Positions 35,510 through 44,169 of a stretch of DNA of 64,000 nt are shown here, one piece after another. Numbering within the stretch: the first letter of the stretch is position 1; each line of letters opens with the position of its first letter. The DNA comes from Leucobacter luti (lineage in GTDB: Bacteria; Actinomycetota; Actinomycetes; Actinomycetales; Microbacteriaceae): positions 1,922,001 to 1,986,000 of the forward strand of contig NZ_CP080492.1 in the NCBI RefSeq assembly GCF_019464495.1. The letters run 5' to 3'. A program made the translations under genes and the position numbers. Under the pieces are notes generated by a model. The model saw nothing but the letters and a program-made list of their open reading frames with translations. It ran no database searches and had not been told where the DNA came from.

Positions 35510-38500
35510 CTAGTTGCCTGCTCCCCGCGTGCGACGGCCGCGCAAGACAAGTGCCGCGGCGCCCAGCAGGAGCAGCACAGCCCCGCCCAGCGCGTAGTGC
35601 CATGGGACTGCGCCACCCGTAACGGGGAGGCCTCCCAGAGTCACCACTCCACTCGGATGCTCGAGCGAGTCACCAGGCGTCGGGTCCGTGACAGGTGGCG
35701 TCTTCGTCGGTGGGACCGTGCCCGTCCCAGGAACCAGCTCCCGCACGATTACTCCGGCGTCCCACGTGGGGTCGATCCCCTGTGTCGCCCGAATCCCGCC
35801 CACAAGGTCTGAGTAGGAGTAGTCGAGCGTGAGACTCGAGTTCGTGTCGTTGAGCACGATCCAGGCACTGAAGCCATCCTTGCCCGCGTTGGAATCGAGC
35901 GCCGTGTTCCCGCCGCCCGTCTTCGTGAACTCGTACACTTTCGCCTGCGCCTCAGTGAGTTCAAACTGCACCCGGTAGCGGCCAGGGCGTAGCTCGTCGA
36001 AGACGTACAACCCGTGCGAGTCGGTCGTCGTTTCGCCGACGAGCGCACCCTGCGCGTCGAACAGACGGACGGTGACCCCGGGGAGGACGGATTCCGTCTG
36101 ATCCTGCAGGCCATTCTTGTTCGCGTCAATCCAGACCACATCGCCGATCGCATAGGTCTTCATGCGGAACCCGAAATCGAGCGTGGGGTCGCGATCCCCG
36201 TCATTCACCAGGTCATCGCGCGAGATGGCGACCCATGCTTCTGAGTCCTGGGCACGATCATCGCTGCCACCGGTCCGTGTCGGAGTCAGGCCCGCGAGCG
36301 CCTTCCGCGTATCAGCATCGTCGCGGTCGATCGAAACCGTGTAGGTCTCGCCCGGCTGCAGCGCTGGCAGATCAGTGAACTCGTACAAGCCGTTCTTGTC
36401 GGTCACCTGCGGCTCAACCGGATTGCCGTCAACGCCCAGCACCGGCTGGCCCGTCGGCCCGGTCAGCACGAGCTTGACGCCAGCGATCGGCTGCTCGTCA
36501 GGGTGCGTACCCTGCACACCATCACCATCAACGTCGAGCCACACGTAATCGCCCACCGAGACCGTCTTCACCGCGCTGCGCGGGGTGTTGAAGAACTTGG
36601 TGGCCGGCGAGGTGCCGTCGCCATTCACCACGAGCGCGACCGGAGTGCGATTCAGCACGTACCCCGCTGGGGCCTTCATCTCATGCACGGTGTACGTGCC
36701 AGGTACCTTGACCGTTGGCACCAAGTCGCCGCCAGCCGGACCGGCCATACGCAGCTTGCCGCCGACAACGTAGAGATCCGAGAGCACGACCTGGCCAGCC
36801 GAGTCGCGGAGCTCGAAGCGCGCATCGCGGTCTGTGATCGGCGTACCCGTGGGATCGAGCTCGTTGAGCTTCGAGATGTCGAGCGGGAAATCGTTGGTCG
36901 GGGTGATCGTCACCTTGTCCGAGCCGATAACGTTTTCCACCCCAACGCCGTAGTCAAAGTCAGCGATCCGCACCTTGAAGAACATCTCGACAAGCGTGCC
37001 GCCCTCGAGTCCCTGGTTCTTCGCGATCGTGATCCGGTTGTCAGCGGCGCTGTACTTCGCAGTGACTTGGCTCCCGGGAATCCGGTAGTCACCCGTGCCG
37101 ACTGTCACGCCGTCTTTCACCTGATCCGCGTCGACAAAACCAACGAACTCAAGGTTCTTGACCAGCTCATCCGTGATGTCGAACAGCATGTTCGTGTACC
37201 CGAGCGTCGGGATGAACTGCACACGATAGATGTACTCATCGTTCACGAGGGCACCGTCTGGGCCCACCTCAGCACGGAGATTCGTGGTGAACTCGTCTGT
37301 GGCCGGGTTGTACACCGTCTTCGTCACGTCAATCTCGCGGCCGCCAGCGCCAGCACGCGCGGTCGTCTTCGACGTGAATACGATCTCGCGATCCGCGCCA
37401 AGGAACTCCGCGCTGTTCTTCACCGAGATCGCGGCCTTCCCCTCGATGGGTCGAGTCGGGATCTGCACGGTGAACGTAAAGCCCTCGGTGAGCGGGCGGC
37501 TCGCCTCGCCCCACGCTGTGCCCTGCGGGAAGCTGGCAGTGGGGGTGAAGACGAGATCGTTCGCCTGGTTCAACGTCAGATCGAAACTGGTCTCATCGAG
37601 CGTGAAGCCCCCGCCGTAGTTGCCCGTGATCGACGCTGCGATCTGCGCCAGCGTGTCTTCGGAGACGTCGAGCACTGAGTGATCGACGTGATCAACGATC
37701 GTGGACTTCGCCGCGTCACCGATCCCGTTGGCAACGGTGAAAGTAAACGGTACCTGAGCGACAGTCTGACCCGGCTCGAGCACGATCGGCTTCGAGTCGG
37801 TGCGCTTGCTGAACTTGTTCTGATCGTCGATTCCGGACTTCGGATCCTTCGCCGTCACGACCTGGTGCCAGGTGCTCGCCTGCTGCGTGCCGCTAGCCGC
37901 ATACGCGAACTGCGCCTGGTTCTCAATGCCAGAGAACGAGCGCTTCGCATACGGGTTGTCGCTCGGATCCTCGGTCACCGTCGTGCCAGCGACGTTGACG
38001 AGCTCGGCTTTCACGCGCACGGCGTGCGACTGGGTGGTGTCTTTGCCGACATTGATCCGGATTGTCTGGCCCTCAAGCGTGTACGAGCCGATGTATTCAT
38101 CGCCGGCCAACGCCTCGGGCGTCACCCCTGAGACGAGCGTGTACTCGCCCGAGATGAACGCGTCATCGTTCAGCATCCACTGCAGGTTCGCCGGCAGCGT
38201 GTCCGTGATGACGACGTTGCGGTTCAGCGCGTACTTGGTCGAGGCAAAGTCCGCGAACTTCGTGAGATCAGCCGTGAGCGTGTAGGTCACGGGGAGGGCC
38301 GGGTCAAGTGTCACCCCGTCGTCCTTCACCGTGATCGGCGTGTTCCAGCTGAGATCGGAGCTCTTCAGAAACGCGGCGCCGGTGTCGGGTCGCGGGTCTG
38401 TTGGGGTGGTGGCCCCCACCCAGATGCTCTTGGACTTCGTCTCCCCGTTGATCGTTGCCGAGTTCTTCAGCTCGATCGAGAAGGGCGCACCCTCCTCATC

Positions 38501-39433
38501 TGCGACAGCATCGTACTGGGCTTGCAGTGCGGTGCGGAGTTGCTCAAGCGCCGCCGCATCGGTGATCTTCGCTTCGTAGCTCAGCACCGTGATCGAGTTC
38601 TGCGCGGCAGTAAAGGTGTGGCTGAACGAGGTGCCCGAGTAGCCAGGGATCGCCTGCTCCGCCTCGACGATTTTGTTCATGCCCTGCGCGTCCCACACCG
38701 TGGTCTGCGTCGCGAACGATCCTGGGACCAGGGTCATACCGGTTGCCAGCGTGTCTGCAATCGTCACTGGGCGCGCGTCCTGGGAATCCACAGTGATCGA
38801 GTAGCGGATCGGACGGGTGAGGTAGTCAGCGCCGAGCACCACCTGGCCGTCAACGATCTGTACACCGGAGAAGCCCGGGTTGTTGCTCTCCTTGCGGCTC
38901 CCGTTGCCGAACGTAGCGAAGCTGTCGCCCTGTTTCTTGAAGATGACGTCCTGCGCGGTTTGCTCACCGTTCACGCCCCAGTTCACCACCTGCTCGGAGG
39001 ATTCCGTGAGGGTATCGACCGTGAAGTCCAAGTCGATACTCCCGTTCGCCACGGGGATCGGATCCTTGAACGTGATGGTGAGGGTGCCGTCACCCAGCTC
39101 GAAGGACTCGACGGCGGAATTCTCCGCCGGTGCCTGGGAAATCGAGAAGCCCTTCGGCACCGAGATGACGGCCGTGTGGCCGGCCGCAATTGCGTCGCGG
39201 CTGTACTTGATGTTGAGCGTGTACGACTTCCCCTCAACGTAGACCGGCTGGCCGTTGTGGTGTTCGGATCCGCCTGGGATCTCGATCTCCACGGATCCTG
39301 TCGCGGCCATCGCTGGCGCGGCACTCACTCCTGTCGCGACGAGCAGTGCGGTCAAGACGCCAGCGAGCAGAGCAGAACGCCCGCGCCGACGCCGATTGGG
39401 CGCACCAAGTACACCCTGATATGCCGAAGGCAT
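35510..39433 (-). CDS. LPXTG-anchored surface protein with SpaA/SdrD-B-like domains
   Basis: 1307 residues. Signal peptide with RRRRGRSALLAGVLTALLVA and likely cleavage after SAAPAMA (about 44). Long N-terminal region of repeated beta-domains (about 45-845) with isopeptide-type features, a SpaA/prealbumin-like domain about 848-935 (DARFELRDSAGQVV; VHEMKAPAGYVLNRTP), two SdrD-B-like domains from about 955 (VGDYVWLDVDGDGVQ) and about 1093 (AIGDVVWIDANKNGLQD), Pro/Thr linker, sortase motif LPVTGG at about 1270, helix and RGRRTRG tail. Start at 39433 behind GGGGGA. Probable adhesin or pilus-type tip/backbone. A -10 TAGAGT (39583-39588, minus strand) would give a leader of about 140 bases. No sortase gene in the window. 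Confidence 0.88.
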   Translation of the reverse strand: MPSAYQGVLGAPNRRRRGRSALLAGVLTALLVATGVSAAPAMAATGSVEIEIPGGSEHHNGQPVYVEGKSYTLNIKYSRDAIAAGHTAVISVPKGFSISQAPAENSAVESFELGDGTLTITFKDPIPVANGSIDLDFTVDTLTESSEQVVNWGVNGEQTAQDVIFKKQGDSFATFGNGSRKESNNPGFSGVQIVDGQVVLGADYLTRPIRYSITVDSQDARPVTIADTLATGMTLVPGSFATQTTVWDAQGMNKIVEAEQAIPGYSGTSFSHTFTAAQNSITVLSYEAKITDAAALEQLRTALQAQYDAVADEEGAPFSIELKNSATINGETKSKSIWVGATTPTDPRPDTGAAFLKSSDLSWNTPITVKDDGVTLDPALPVTYTLTADLTKFADFASTKYALNRNVVITDTLPANLQWMLNDDAFISGEYTLVSGVTPEALAGDEYIGSYTLEGQTIRINVGKDTTQSHAVRVKAELVNVAGTTVTEDPSDNPYAKRSFSGIENQAQFAYAASGTQQASTWHQVVTAKDPKSGIDDQNKFSKRTDSKPIVLEPGQTVAQVPFTFTVANGIGDAAKSTIVDHVDHSVLDVSEDTLAQIAASITGNYGGGFTLDETSFDLTLNQANDLVFTPTASFPQGTAWGEASRPLTEGFTFTVQIPTRPIEGKAAISVKNSAEFLGADREIVFTSKTTARAGAGGREIDVTKTVYNPATDEFTTNLRAEVGPDGALVNDEYIYRVQFIPTLGYTNMLFDITDELVKNLEFVGFVDADQVKDGVTVGTGDYRIPGSQVTAKYSAADNRITIAKNQGLEGGTLVEMFFKVRIADFDYGVGVENVIGSDKVTITPTNDFPLDISKLNELDPTGTPITDRDARFELRDSAGQVVLSDLYVVGGKLRMAGPAGGDLVPTVKVPGTYTVHEMKAPAGYVLNRTPVALVVNGDGTSPATKFFNTPRSAVKTVSVGDYVWLDVDGDGVQGTHPDEQPIAGVKLVLTGPTGQPVLGVDGNPVEPQVTDKNGLYEFTDLPALQPGETYTVSIDRDDADTRKALAGLTPTRTGGSDDRAQDSEAWVAISRDDLVNDGDRDPTLDFGFRMKTYAIGDVVWIDANKNGLQDQTESVLPGVTVRLFDAQGALVGETTTDSHGLYVFDELRPGRYRVQFELTEAQAKVYEFTKTGGGNTALDSNAGKDGFSAWIVLNDTNSSLTLDYSYSDLVGGIRATQGIDPTWDAGVIVRELVPGTGTVPPTKTPPVTDPTPGDSLEHPSGVVTLGGLPVTGGAVPWHYALGGAVLLLLGAAALVLRGRRTRGAGN

Positions 39434-39660
39434 ATATCCCCCAATATGTATTTCGGGCGCCGTAGACGGGCGCACCGATTCCCCCGTGTATGTGTGGGCT
39501 GTGCGGTTCAAACCCCTGAACCGAGACCGCGCGATCCCCATCGCACGATCAGTACACCCCACGGGCGCAATCGCCCGCGTCGACTCTAGCAGCGCTGCGC
39601 ATGCCGGCCTGCCCCGGCGCAGGTCTGAGGAGGCGCCCGCTCCTGAGTTTGCCTGATGCA

Positions 39661-39666
39661 TAGGAT
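39661..39666 (+). promoter_or_regulatory. -10 box of glycerate kinase gene (leaderless)
   Basis: TAGGAT, 6 bases before GTG 39673. Confidence 0.6.
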
Positions 39667-39672
39667 TGCGGG

Positions 39673-40857
39673 GTGAGCATCGCAGCCCCAATCGTCGTCG
39701 TCGCCCCAGATTCTCTGAAGGGAAGCTGCACCGCGGGTGAAGCCGCGGCCGCCCTGGCGCGCGGGGTGCGGGCAGTGCTCGGGCCGACCGCCACCGTGCG
39801 AGAAGTGCCTCTGGCCGACGGTGGCGAGGGCACACTCGACGCACTGATTGCCGCCTGGGACGGGCGTATCGTCTCAATCCCCACCACCGATGCGCTCGGG
39901 CGTGCCGCTATCGGTCGGCTTGGACTCCACGCGCCTCCGCCTGCTGCGGCGAGTGTGCGGGCAGGTGCGCTCGCGATCATCGAGACAGCGGACGCCAACG
40001 GGCTCCTCGCGGTGTCAGATGTTCCGCAGCAGGCACTCGACGCAGACTCCTTCGGTGTCGGCACACTCGTCTTGGCCGCACTCGACGCCGGGGCCGATGA
40101 ATTGCTGCTGTGCCTGGGCGGCTCTGCGACCAGTGACGGGGGCGCCGGCCTGCTTCGCGCGCTGGGTGCACGTCTCCTCAATGCGGCTGGGGCCGATATT
40201 GCCCCCGGCGCGCGCGGCCTCACTGAGCTGACGACGATCGATCTCACCGGTCTCGACCAGCGTGCGCGTGCGGCATCCTGGCGCATTGCCTGTGATGTTG
40301 AGAATCCACTGACGGGGCCGCGCGGTGCCGCTGCCGTCTTCGGCCCGCAAAAGGGGGCAACCGAGGACGAGGTGGTCCACATCGATGCGGGGATCGTTCG
40401 ACTCACGGATGCTCTGGCGCCGCACAGCCCACTCCGTCCGGACGAGTTGCGCGCACAGCCCGGGCTCGGAGCAGCTGGCGGCCTTGCGCTCGGTCCGGTC
40501 GCGCTCATGGGGGCAACGCTCGTTCCCGGTGCCGAGCTGGTGAGCACCGCTGTCGGGCTGCCAGCGGCCCTCGCAGACGCGACGCTCATCATTACGGGGG
40601 AAGGCCGCTTCGACCGCCAGTCCTTCGACGGGAAAGTAGTCTCGCGGGTCATCTCGGATGCCCCTCCCGGCACCCCCGTCGTGGTGATCGCCGGATCAGT
40701 CGCGCTTTCTGGGGCCGAGCTCCGGGCAAAGGGCGTCACCGCGGCCTTCTCGATCGCGCCCGGCCCCGCAACGCTCTCCGAGCTTCAATCGAATTGCGTT
40801 GAGCTGCTCAGCGAGGCAGCCGCACGAGTGTGTGGAGTGTTCATCGCGCGTGGCTGA
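39673..40857 (+). CDS. Glycerate kinase
   Basis: 394 residues, GarK/GlxK family (glycerate 2-kinase type). Starts IVVVAPDSLKGSCTAGEAAAALARG, then VPLADGGEGTLDAL, LVLAALDAGADELLLCLGGSATSDGGAGLLRALG, and ITGEGRFDRQSFDGKVVSRV, all family blocks. Phosphorylates D-glycerate in glyoxylate/serine degradation. Monocistronic. 40858-40963 shows nothing. Confidence 0.93.
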   Translation: MSIAAPIVVVAPDSLKGSCTAGEAAAALARGVRAVLGPTATVREVPLADGGEGTLDALIAAWDGRIVSIPTTDALGRAAIGRLGLHAPPPAAASVRAGALAIIETADANGLLAVSDVPQQALDADSFGVGTLVLAALDAGADELLLCLGGSATSDGGAGLLRALGARLLNAAGADIAPGARGLTELTTIDLTGLDQRARAASWRIACDVENPLTGPRGAAAVFGPQKGATEDEVVHIDAGIVRLTDALAPHSPLRPDELRAQPGLGAAGGLALGPVALMGATLVPGAELVSTAVGLPAALADATLIITGEGRFDRQSFDGKVVSRVISDAPPGTPVVVIAGSVALSGAELRAKGVTAAFSIAPGPATLSELQSNCVELLSEAAARVCGVFIARG

Positions 40858-40963
40858 GCGACACCGCGCTGACGTGGGGTGCCGCGGTCACCGCTCAAAG
40901 CGGACCCTCTGAGCGAGGTTCCCGGAACCCTGACCCACGCCGCAGCCGGGATGCAGCGAGCGA

Positions 40964-41494
40964 TCAGCCTGCCTCGGGCCCTGGACGATCGATCGCGAAG
41001 GCAATGTGGGGCATCTCCACTCCGCGGTAGTGCTTCACGAAGCGCGTGCGCGCAGTCATCCCCAGCCGTTCGGCCACTCTGGCGGACGCAGTGTTCGTGT
41101 CGCGGACCTGCGCGTAGACGCGATGGGCAAGAAGCGTTTCGAACGCGTAGTCAAGGCACGCTGCAGCGGCTTCCGTCGCGTACCCGAGGTGCCAGTGCGC
41201 CCGGTTGAAGAGGTACCCCACTTCGAGCACCCGCTCGCCCGCGATCTCCTGCCAGGTGATGCCGCACTGCCCGATGACCTCGCCGCTGCTGCGCAATTCC
41301 ACCGCCCAGAGCCCGAATCCATCGGTGGCGTATCGCGTGAGGTTTTTGGTGAGCCACGCCCCGACCTCCGAGTCAGCGAGCGCCCCCTCATATGCCACCA
41401 TCGTCTCGGGATCCTGCAGGATCGCGCGCAGCGCCGGCATATCATCGCGCGTCATCTCCCGAAGCGACAGGTGGGCAGTCGTGAGTACTGGCAT
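40964..41494 (-). CDS. GNAT acetyltransferase, RimJ/RimL type
   Basis: 176 residues. Starts LTTAHLSLREMTRDDMPAL, then AVELRSSGEVIGQCGITWQ, EVGYLFNRAHWHLGYATEAA (acetyl-CoA loop Gly-Tyr-Ala-Thr-Glu-Ala) and NTASARVAERLGM, the RimJ/RimL ending. May acetylate a protein N-terminus or an amino compound. Leaderless start. Confidence 0.9.
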   Translation of the reverse strand: MPVLTTAHLSLREMTRDDMPALRAILQDPETMVAYEGALADSEVGAWLTKNLTRYATDGFGLWAVELRSSGEVIGQCGITWQEIAGERVLEVGYLFNRAHWHLGYATEAAAACLDYAFETLLAHRVYAQVRDTNTASARVAERLGMTARTRFVKHYRGVEMPHIAFAIDRPGPEAG

Positions 41495-41500
41495 GAGATC

Positions 41501-41506
41501 AGGCTA
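41501..41506 (-). promoter_or_regulatory. -10 box of RimJ/L-type gene (leaderless)
   Basis: TAGCCT on the minus strand, 6 bases before ATG 41494. Confidence 0.5.
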
Positions 41507-41537
41507 ACGCGAGGAGGTGTCCCCACCACGCGGGCCA

Positions 41538-41543
41538 TAGTCT
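41538..41543 (+). promoter_or_regulatory. -10 box of ICMT-like gene (leaderless)
   Basis: TAGTCT, 7 bases before ATG 41551. Back to back with the promoter at 41501. Confidence 0.55.
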
Positions 41544-41550
41544 GAGAGAC

Positions 41551-42531
41551 ATGGAAAACGCGTCGCCCCGGGCAGCTGGTCCGTGGTTCCTGCGTGACCG
41601 CCGCGTCGCACGAGGGTACTTTGCGGTGCAGGCCGCGGCGGGGGCGCTGTGGTGGATCGGAGTATTCACCCTCGACGGGGTGCGTCTGGCAACGCTCGGC
41701 GGGCTCGATCCCGTGCTCGTCTTCTGGCTCGATCTGCCGCTGTTCGTGTGTGCGTCAGCTCTTGCAGCTGCGGGGATTCGCAGCGCCAGCGCCGGTGTTG
41801 CATGCTGGTCCGTGCTCGTCACGGTCGGGATGGTGATCTACGCCACCGTCACCGGCCTCGCCGGCTGGGGCGCGCTCGTGATGCTGGCCGCGGCCGTCGG
41901 CAGCACCGGCGCAGCACTCATCCTCTGGGTCGGCCGTGTGCCGAGCGAGTGGCTGATCTCCGGCCCATTTGCATTCCGAACTGCACGCGTAACGAAGCGT
42001 GCTTCTCTGCTCTGGCTCACCGCGGCCCAGACCAGCGTATTCTGGGTCCTGTTTCTCGGTGTCTTCCCCGCGGCGATCGTGCTGCTCGAACGCCGGTGGG
42101 ACCTCGCCATCACATTCCCCCCAGCTCTGCGGCTGATCGGAATCGTGCTGTTTCTCGCGGGCAGTGTGCTCGGAATCTGGTCCGCCGTCACGATGGCAAC
42201 CCGCGGCCGCGGCACACCGCTCCCCGCCGCAATGACGACTGAGCTCGTGATCGCGGGCCCATTCCGTTTCGTGCGCAATCCGATGGCACTGGGCAGCATC
42301 ACCCAGGGCATTGCCGTGGGGCTCATGGCCGGTTCCTGGCTCATCGTGCTCTACGCGCTCGCCGGCGCACTCATCTGGGACTGGCTCATCCGCCCCCACG
42401 AGGAAGCGAATCTCAGCGTACGTTTTGACGAAGCCTTCGAGCGCTACCGCCGTGCGGTGCGGTGCTGGATCCCGACGTGGCGCAGGATCCCGTCCGGGCC
42501 AGCTACCACGCGTGCGGCTCGTAATCCTTGA
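41551..42531 (+). CDS. Membrane protein with ICMT/PEMT-like C-terminal domain
   Basis: 326 residues, about eight hydrophobic helices. Residues 190-310 resemble the isoprenylcysteine carboxyl methyltransferase fold: ATRGRGTPLPAAMTTELVIAGPFRFVRNPMALG followed by a helix and ends RPHEEANLSVRFDEAFERYRR, which holds the conserved Arg-Asn-Pro and Glu-Glu motifs that bind S-adenosylmethionine in the family. The N-terminal half is a separate four-helix region unknown to me. Methyl acceptor unknown. The 3' end overlaps the convergent SDR gene by 29 bases. Confidence 0.72.
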   Translation: MENASPRAAGPWFLRDRRVARGYFAVQAAAGALWWIGVFTLDGVRLATLGGLDPVLVFWLDLPLFVCASALAAAGIRSASAGVACWSVLVTVGMVIYATVTGLAGWGALVMLAAAVGSTGAALILWVGRVPSEWLISGPFAFRTARVTKRASLLWLTAAQTSVFWVLFLGVFPAAIVLLERRWDLAITFPPALRLIGIVLFLAGSVLGIWSAVTMATRGRGTPLPAAMTTELVIAGPFRFVRNPMALGSITQGIAVGLMAGSWLIVLYALAGALIWDWLIRPHEEANLSVRFDEAFERYRRAVRCWIPTWRRIPSGPATTRAARNP

Positions 42532-43819
42532 GGAAGCACCCGTAGACGTCCTCTTCGTCGACCTCACCGCGCACGATGGGGTCGTAGACACGGGCAGCGC
42601 CATCGACGAGATCGAGTGGCGCGTGGAAGCCCTCCTCCGCGAGACGCACCTTCGTGAAGTGTGGGCGCTCGTCGGTGATCCAGCCGGTGTCCACCGCGGT
42701 CATGAGGATCCCGTCGGTTTCAAACATCTCACCGGCGCTGGTGCGCGTGAGCATGTTGAGCGCAGCCTTCGCCATGTTCGTGTGCGGGTGGCCAGGACCC
42801 TTGTAGCGGCGGGAAAACTGCCCCTCCATCGCTGACACGTTTACGACATAGGTGCGGCGGGCAGGCGACGCAGCCATGGCGGCGCGCAGGCGGCTGATCA
42901 GGATGAACGGTGCGGTGGCGTTGCACAACTGCACCTCGAGCATTTCGAGCGGGTCCACCTCCTGCACGTGCTGCACCCAGCTGTTGACGTGGCTTACATC
43001 CGGGACCAGCCCGCCCGCGTCGATCGCCGTACCGTCGGCGTGCTTTTCAAGCGAGGACGATCCCGGCGCCATCGCACGCGCCGTGAGATCCGTCGCCGTG
43101 AGGTGCTGTGCCAATCCGGCCGCAACCGTGCCGGAGAGCGCTGACGTGGAGAGCGCGTCGAGCGAGACGGTGCCCGAGGCGTCAACCGATGACTGCAGTG
43201 CGCGCGGGTGCAGCTCCGCCGGGTGTCCGAGTGTCTCTGTCTCGGGGAGCCGTCCTGCCGGGAGCGGCTGCGACTCCGCGTCGGCCAGCAGCGAGTACGA
43301 GCCGGGCGAACGGCGCACCGTCTGCGCAGCATTGTTGATCAGGATATCGAGCGGACCGCGGGCCGCCACCGAATCGGCCAGCGCAATCACCTGCGAAGGG
43401 TCGCGCAGGTCGATGCCGACGATGCGAAGCCGGTCAATCCAGTCGTCCGAGTCGGGGAGCGACGCAAAGCGCCGGGCAGCATCACGCGGGAACCGCGTCG
43501 TGATCGTGGTGTGTGCCCCGTCGCGAAGCAATCGCAGTGCGATGTGCATCCCGATCTTCGCACGGCCGCCGGTCAGGAGCGCCCGCTTGCCCGTGAGGTC
43601 GGCGCGCGCGTTGCGTTTCCCATGACTAAACGCCGCGCACGAGGGGCAGAGCTGGTGGTAAAACGCGTCGACGACGGTGTATGGCTGCTTGCAGATGTAG
43701 CAATTGCGCGGCACGAGCAACTCACCGGCGATCGGCGTCTCCGCACTGGTGGAGAGCGGAAGGCCACGAGTCTCATCGTCGATGCGATCGGCGGCGCCTG
43801 TAGCGGTCGCTGCGATCAC
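42503..43819 (-). CDS. Zinc-ribbon-containing SDR-like oxidoreductase
   Basis: 438 residues. N-terminal zinc ribbon CYICKQPY...CPSC (about residues 40-60) then a Rossmann SDR domain: KRALLTGGRAKIGMHIALRLL, NNAAQT, VNVSAMEG. At the usual Tyr-x-x-x-Lys site the sequence is HTNMAKAALNM, so the Lys is present but Tyr is replaced by Thr four residues before it. A roughly 90-residue insert lies between NNAAQT and the last third. GTG start overlaps the upstream small gene by GTGA. Cofactor binding is likely, the reaction unknown. Confidence 0.8.
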   Translation of the reverse strand: MIAATATGAADRIDDETRGLPLSTSAETPIAGELLVPRNCYICKQPYTVVDAFYHQLCPSCAAFSHGKRNARADLTGKRALLTGGRAKIGMHIALRLLRDGAHTTITTRFPRDAARRFASLPDSDDWIDRLRIVGIDLRDPSQVIALADSVAARGPLDILINNAAQTVRRSPGSYSLLADAESQPLPAGRLPETETLGHPAELHPRALQSSVDASGTVSLDALSTSALSGTVAAGLAQHLTATDLTARAMAPGSSSLEKHADGTAIDAGGLVPDVSHVNSWVQHVQEVDPLEMLEVQLCNATAPFILISRLRAAMAASPARRTYVVNVSAMEGQFSRRYKGPGHPHTNMAKAALNMLTRTSAGEMFETDGILMTAVDTGWITDERPHFTKVRLAEEGFHAPLDLVDGAARVYDPIVRGEVDEEDVYGCFLKDYEPHAW

Positions 43820-44037
43820 CGCGCGCGGTCGGCGGCTGCGATGGTCTCGCGCTTCGTGCGGCGACGCTCACGCTTCTGCGCTTTGAACATGGAGGACGTC
43901 GCCCGCCGCAGTGCGGTGTGGTCGGAGTGCTCCGGATCAAGGTTCTGTGCGGCTGCCAGCACGCGCAGTGCGATCTCCAGCTCAGCGGGATCGATGTCGC
44001 TTGGGGCGGGCGCCGAGCCGCTCGGTGTTTCGGTCAT
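43816..44037 (-). CDS. Small basic protein co-transcribed with the SDR
   Basis: 73 residues: an acidic N-terminal half (DIDPAELEIALRVLAAAQN), then a basic helix KAQKRERRRTKRETIAAADRA. No recognised family; it could bind nucleic acid or the SDR. Leaderless start; its stop overlaps the SDR start. Confidence 0.65.
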   Translation of the reverse strand: MTETPSGSAPAPSDIDPAELEIALRVLAAAQNLDPEHSDHTALRRATSSMFKAQKRERRRTKRETIAAADRAR

Positions 44038-44044
44038 TGGGCCA

Positions 44045-44050
44045 ATTTTA
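44045..44050 (-). promoter_or_regulatory. -10 box of the small-protein/SDR operon (leaderless)
   Basis: TAAAAT on the minus strand, 7 bases before ATG 44037. Confidence 0.6.
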
Positions 44051-44110
44051 CGCCAGTGTCAGCGGAGAAAGCTCCGGGTGTGCAAGATCCGCTTGTTCCG
44101 TGCCCGGGGC

Positions 44111-44159
44111 TCGTGTCTGCAGCCTCAAGTCGCACATCGGCTTGGGGGTGCAGACACGA
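44111..44159 (-). terminator. Hairpin terminator of the NmrA-like gene
   Basis: TCGTGTCTGCA (44111-44121) pairs with TGCAGACACGA (44149-44159), with further partial pairing inside; 11 bases beyond the stop at 44170. Confidence 0.75.
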
Positions 44160-44169
44160 TGCGGACTCG

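Noticed and set aside
36503..37678. 391-residue and neighbouring 355-residue (38522-39589) plus-strand frames opposite the surface protein.
   Set aside because: Composition (R, H, V, D) is that of an antisense frame and no domain is recognisable.
39434..39877. 148-residue N-terminal extension of the surface protein.
   Set aside because: Arg/Pro-rich and not protein-like; the signal peptide and the GGGGGA site fix the start at 39433.
39549..40739. 396-residue minus-strand frame opposite glycerate kinase.
   Set aside because: Ser/Ala/Pro-rich shadow; glycerate kinase motifs are unambiguous on the plus strand.
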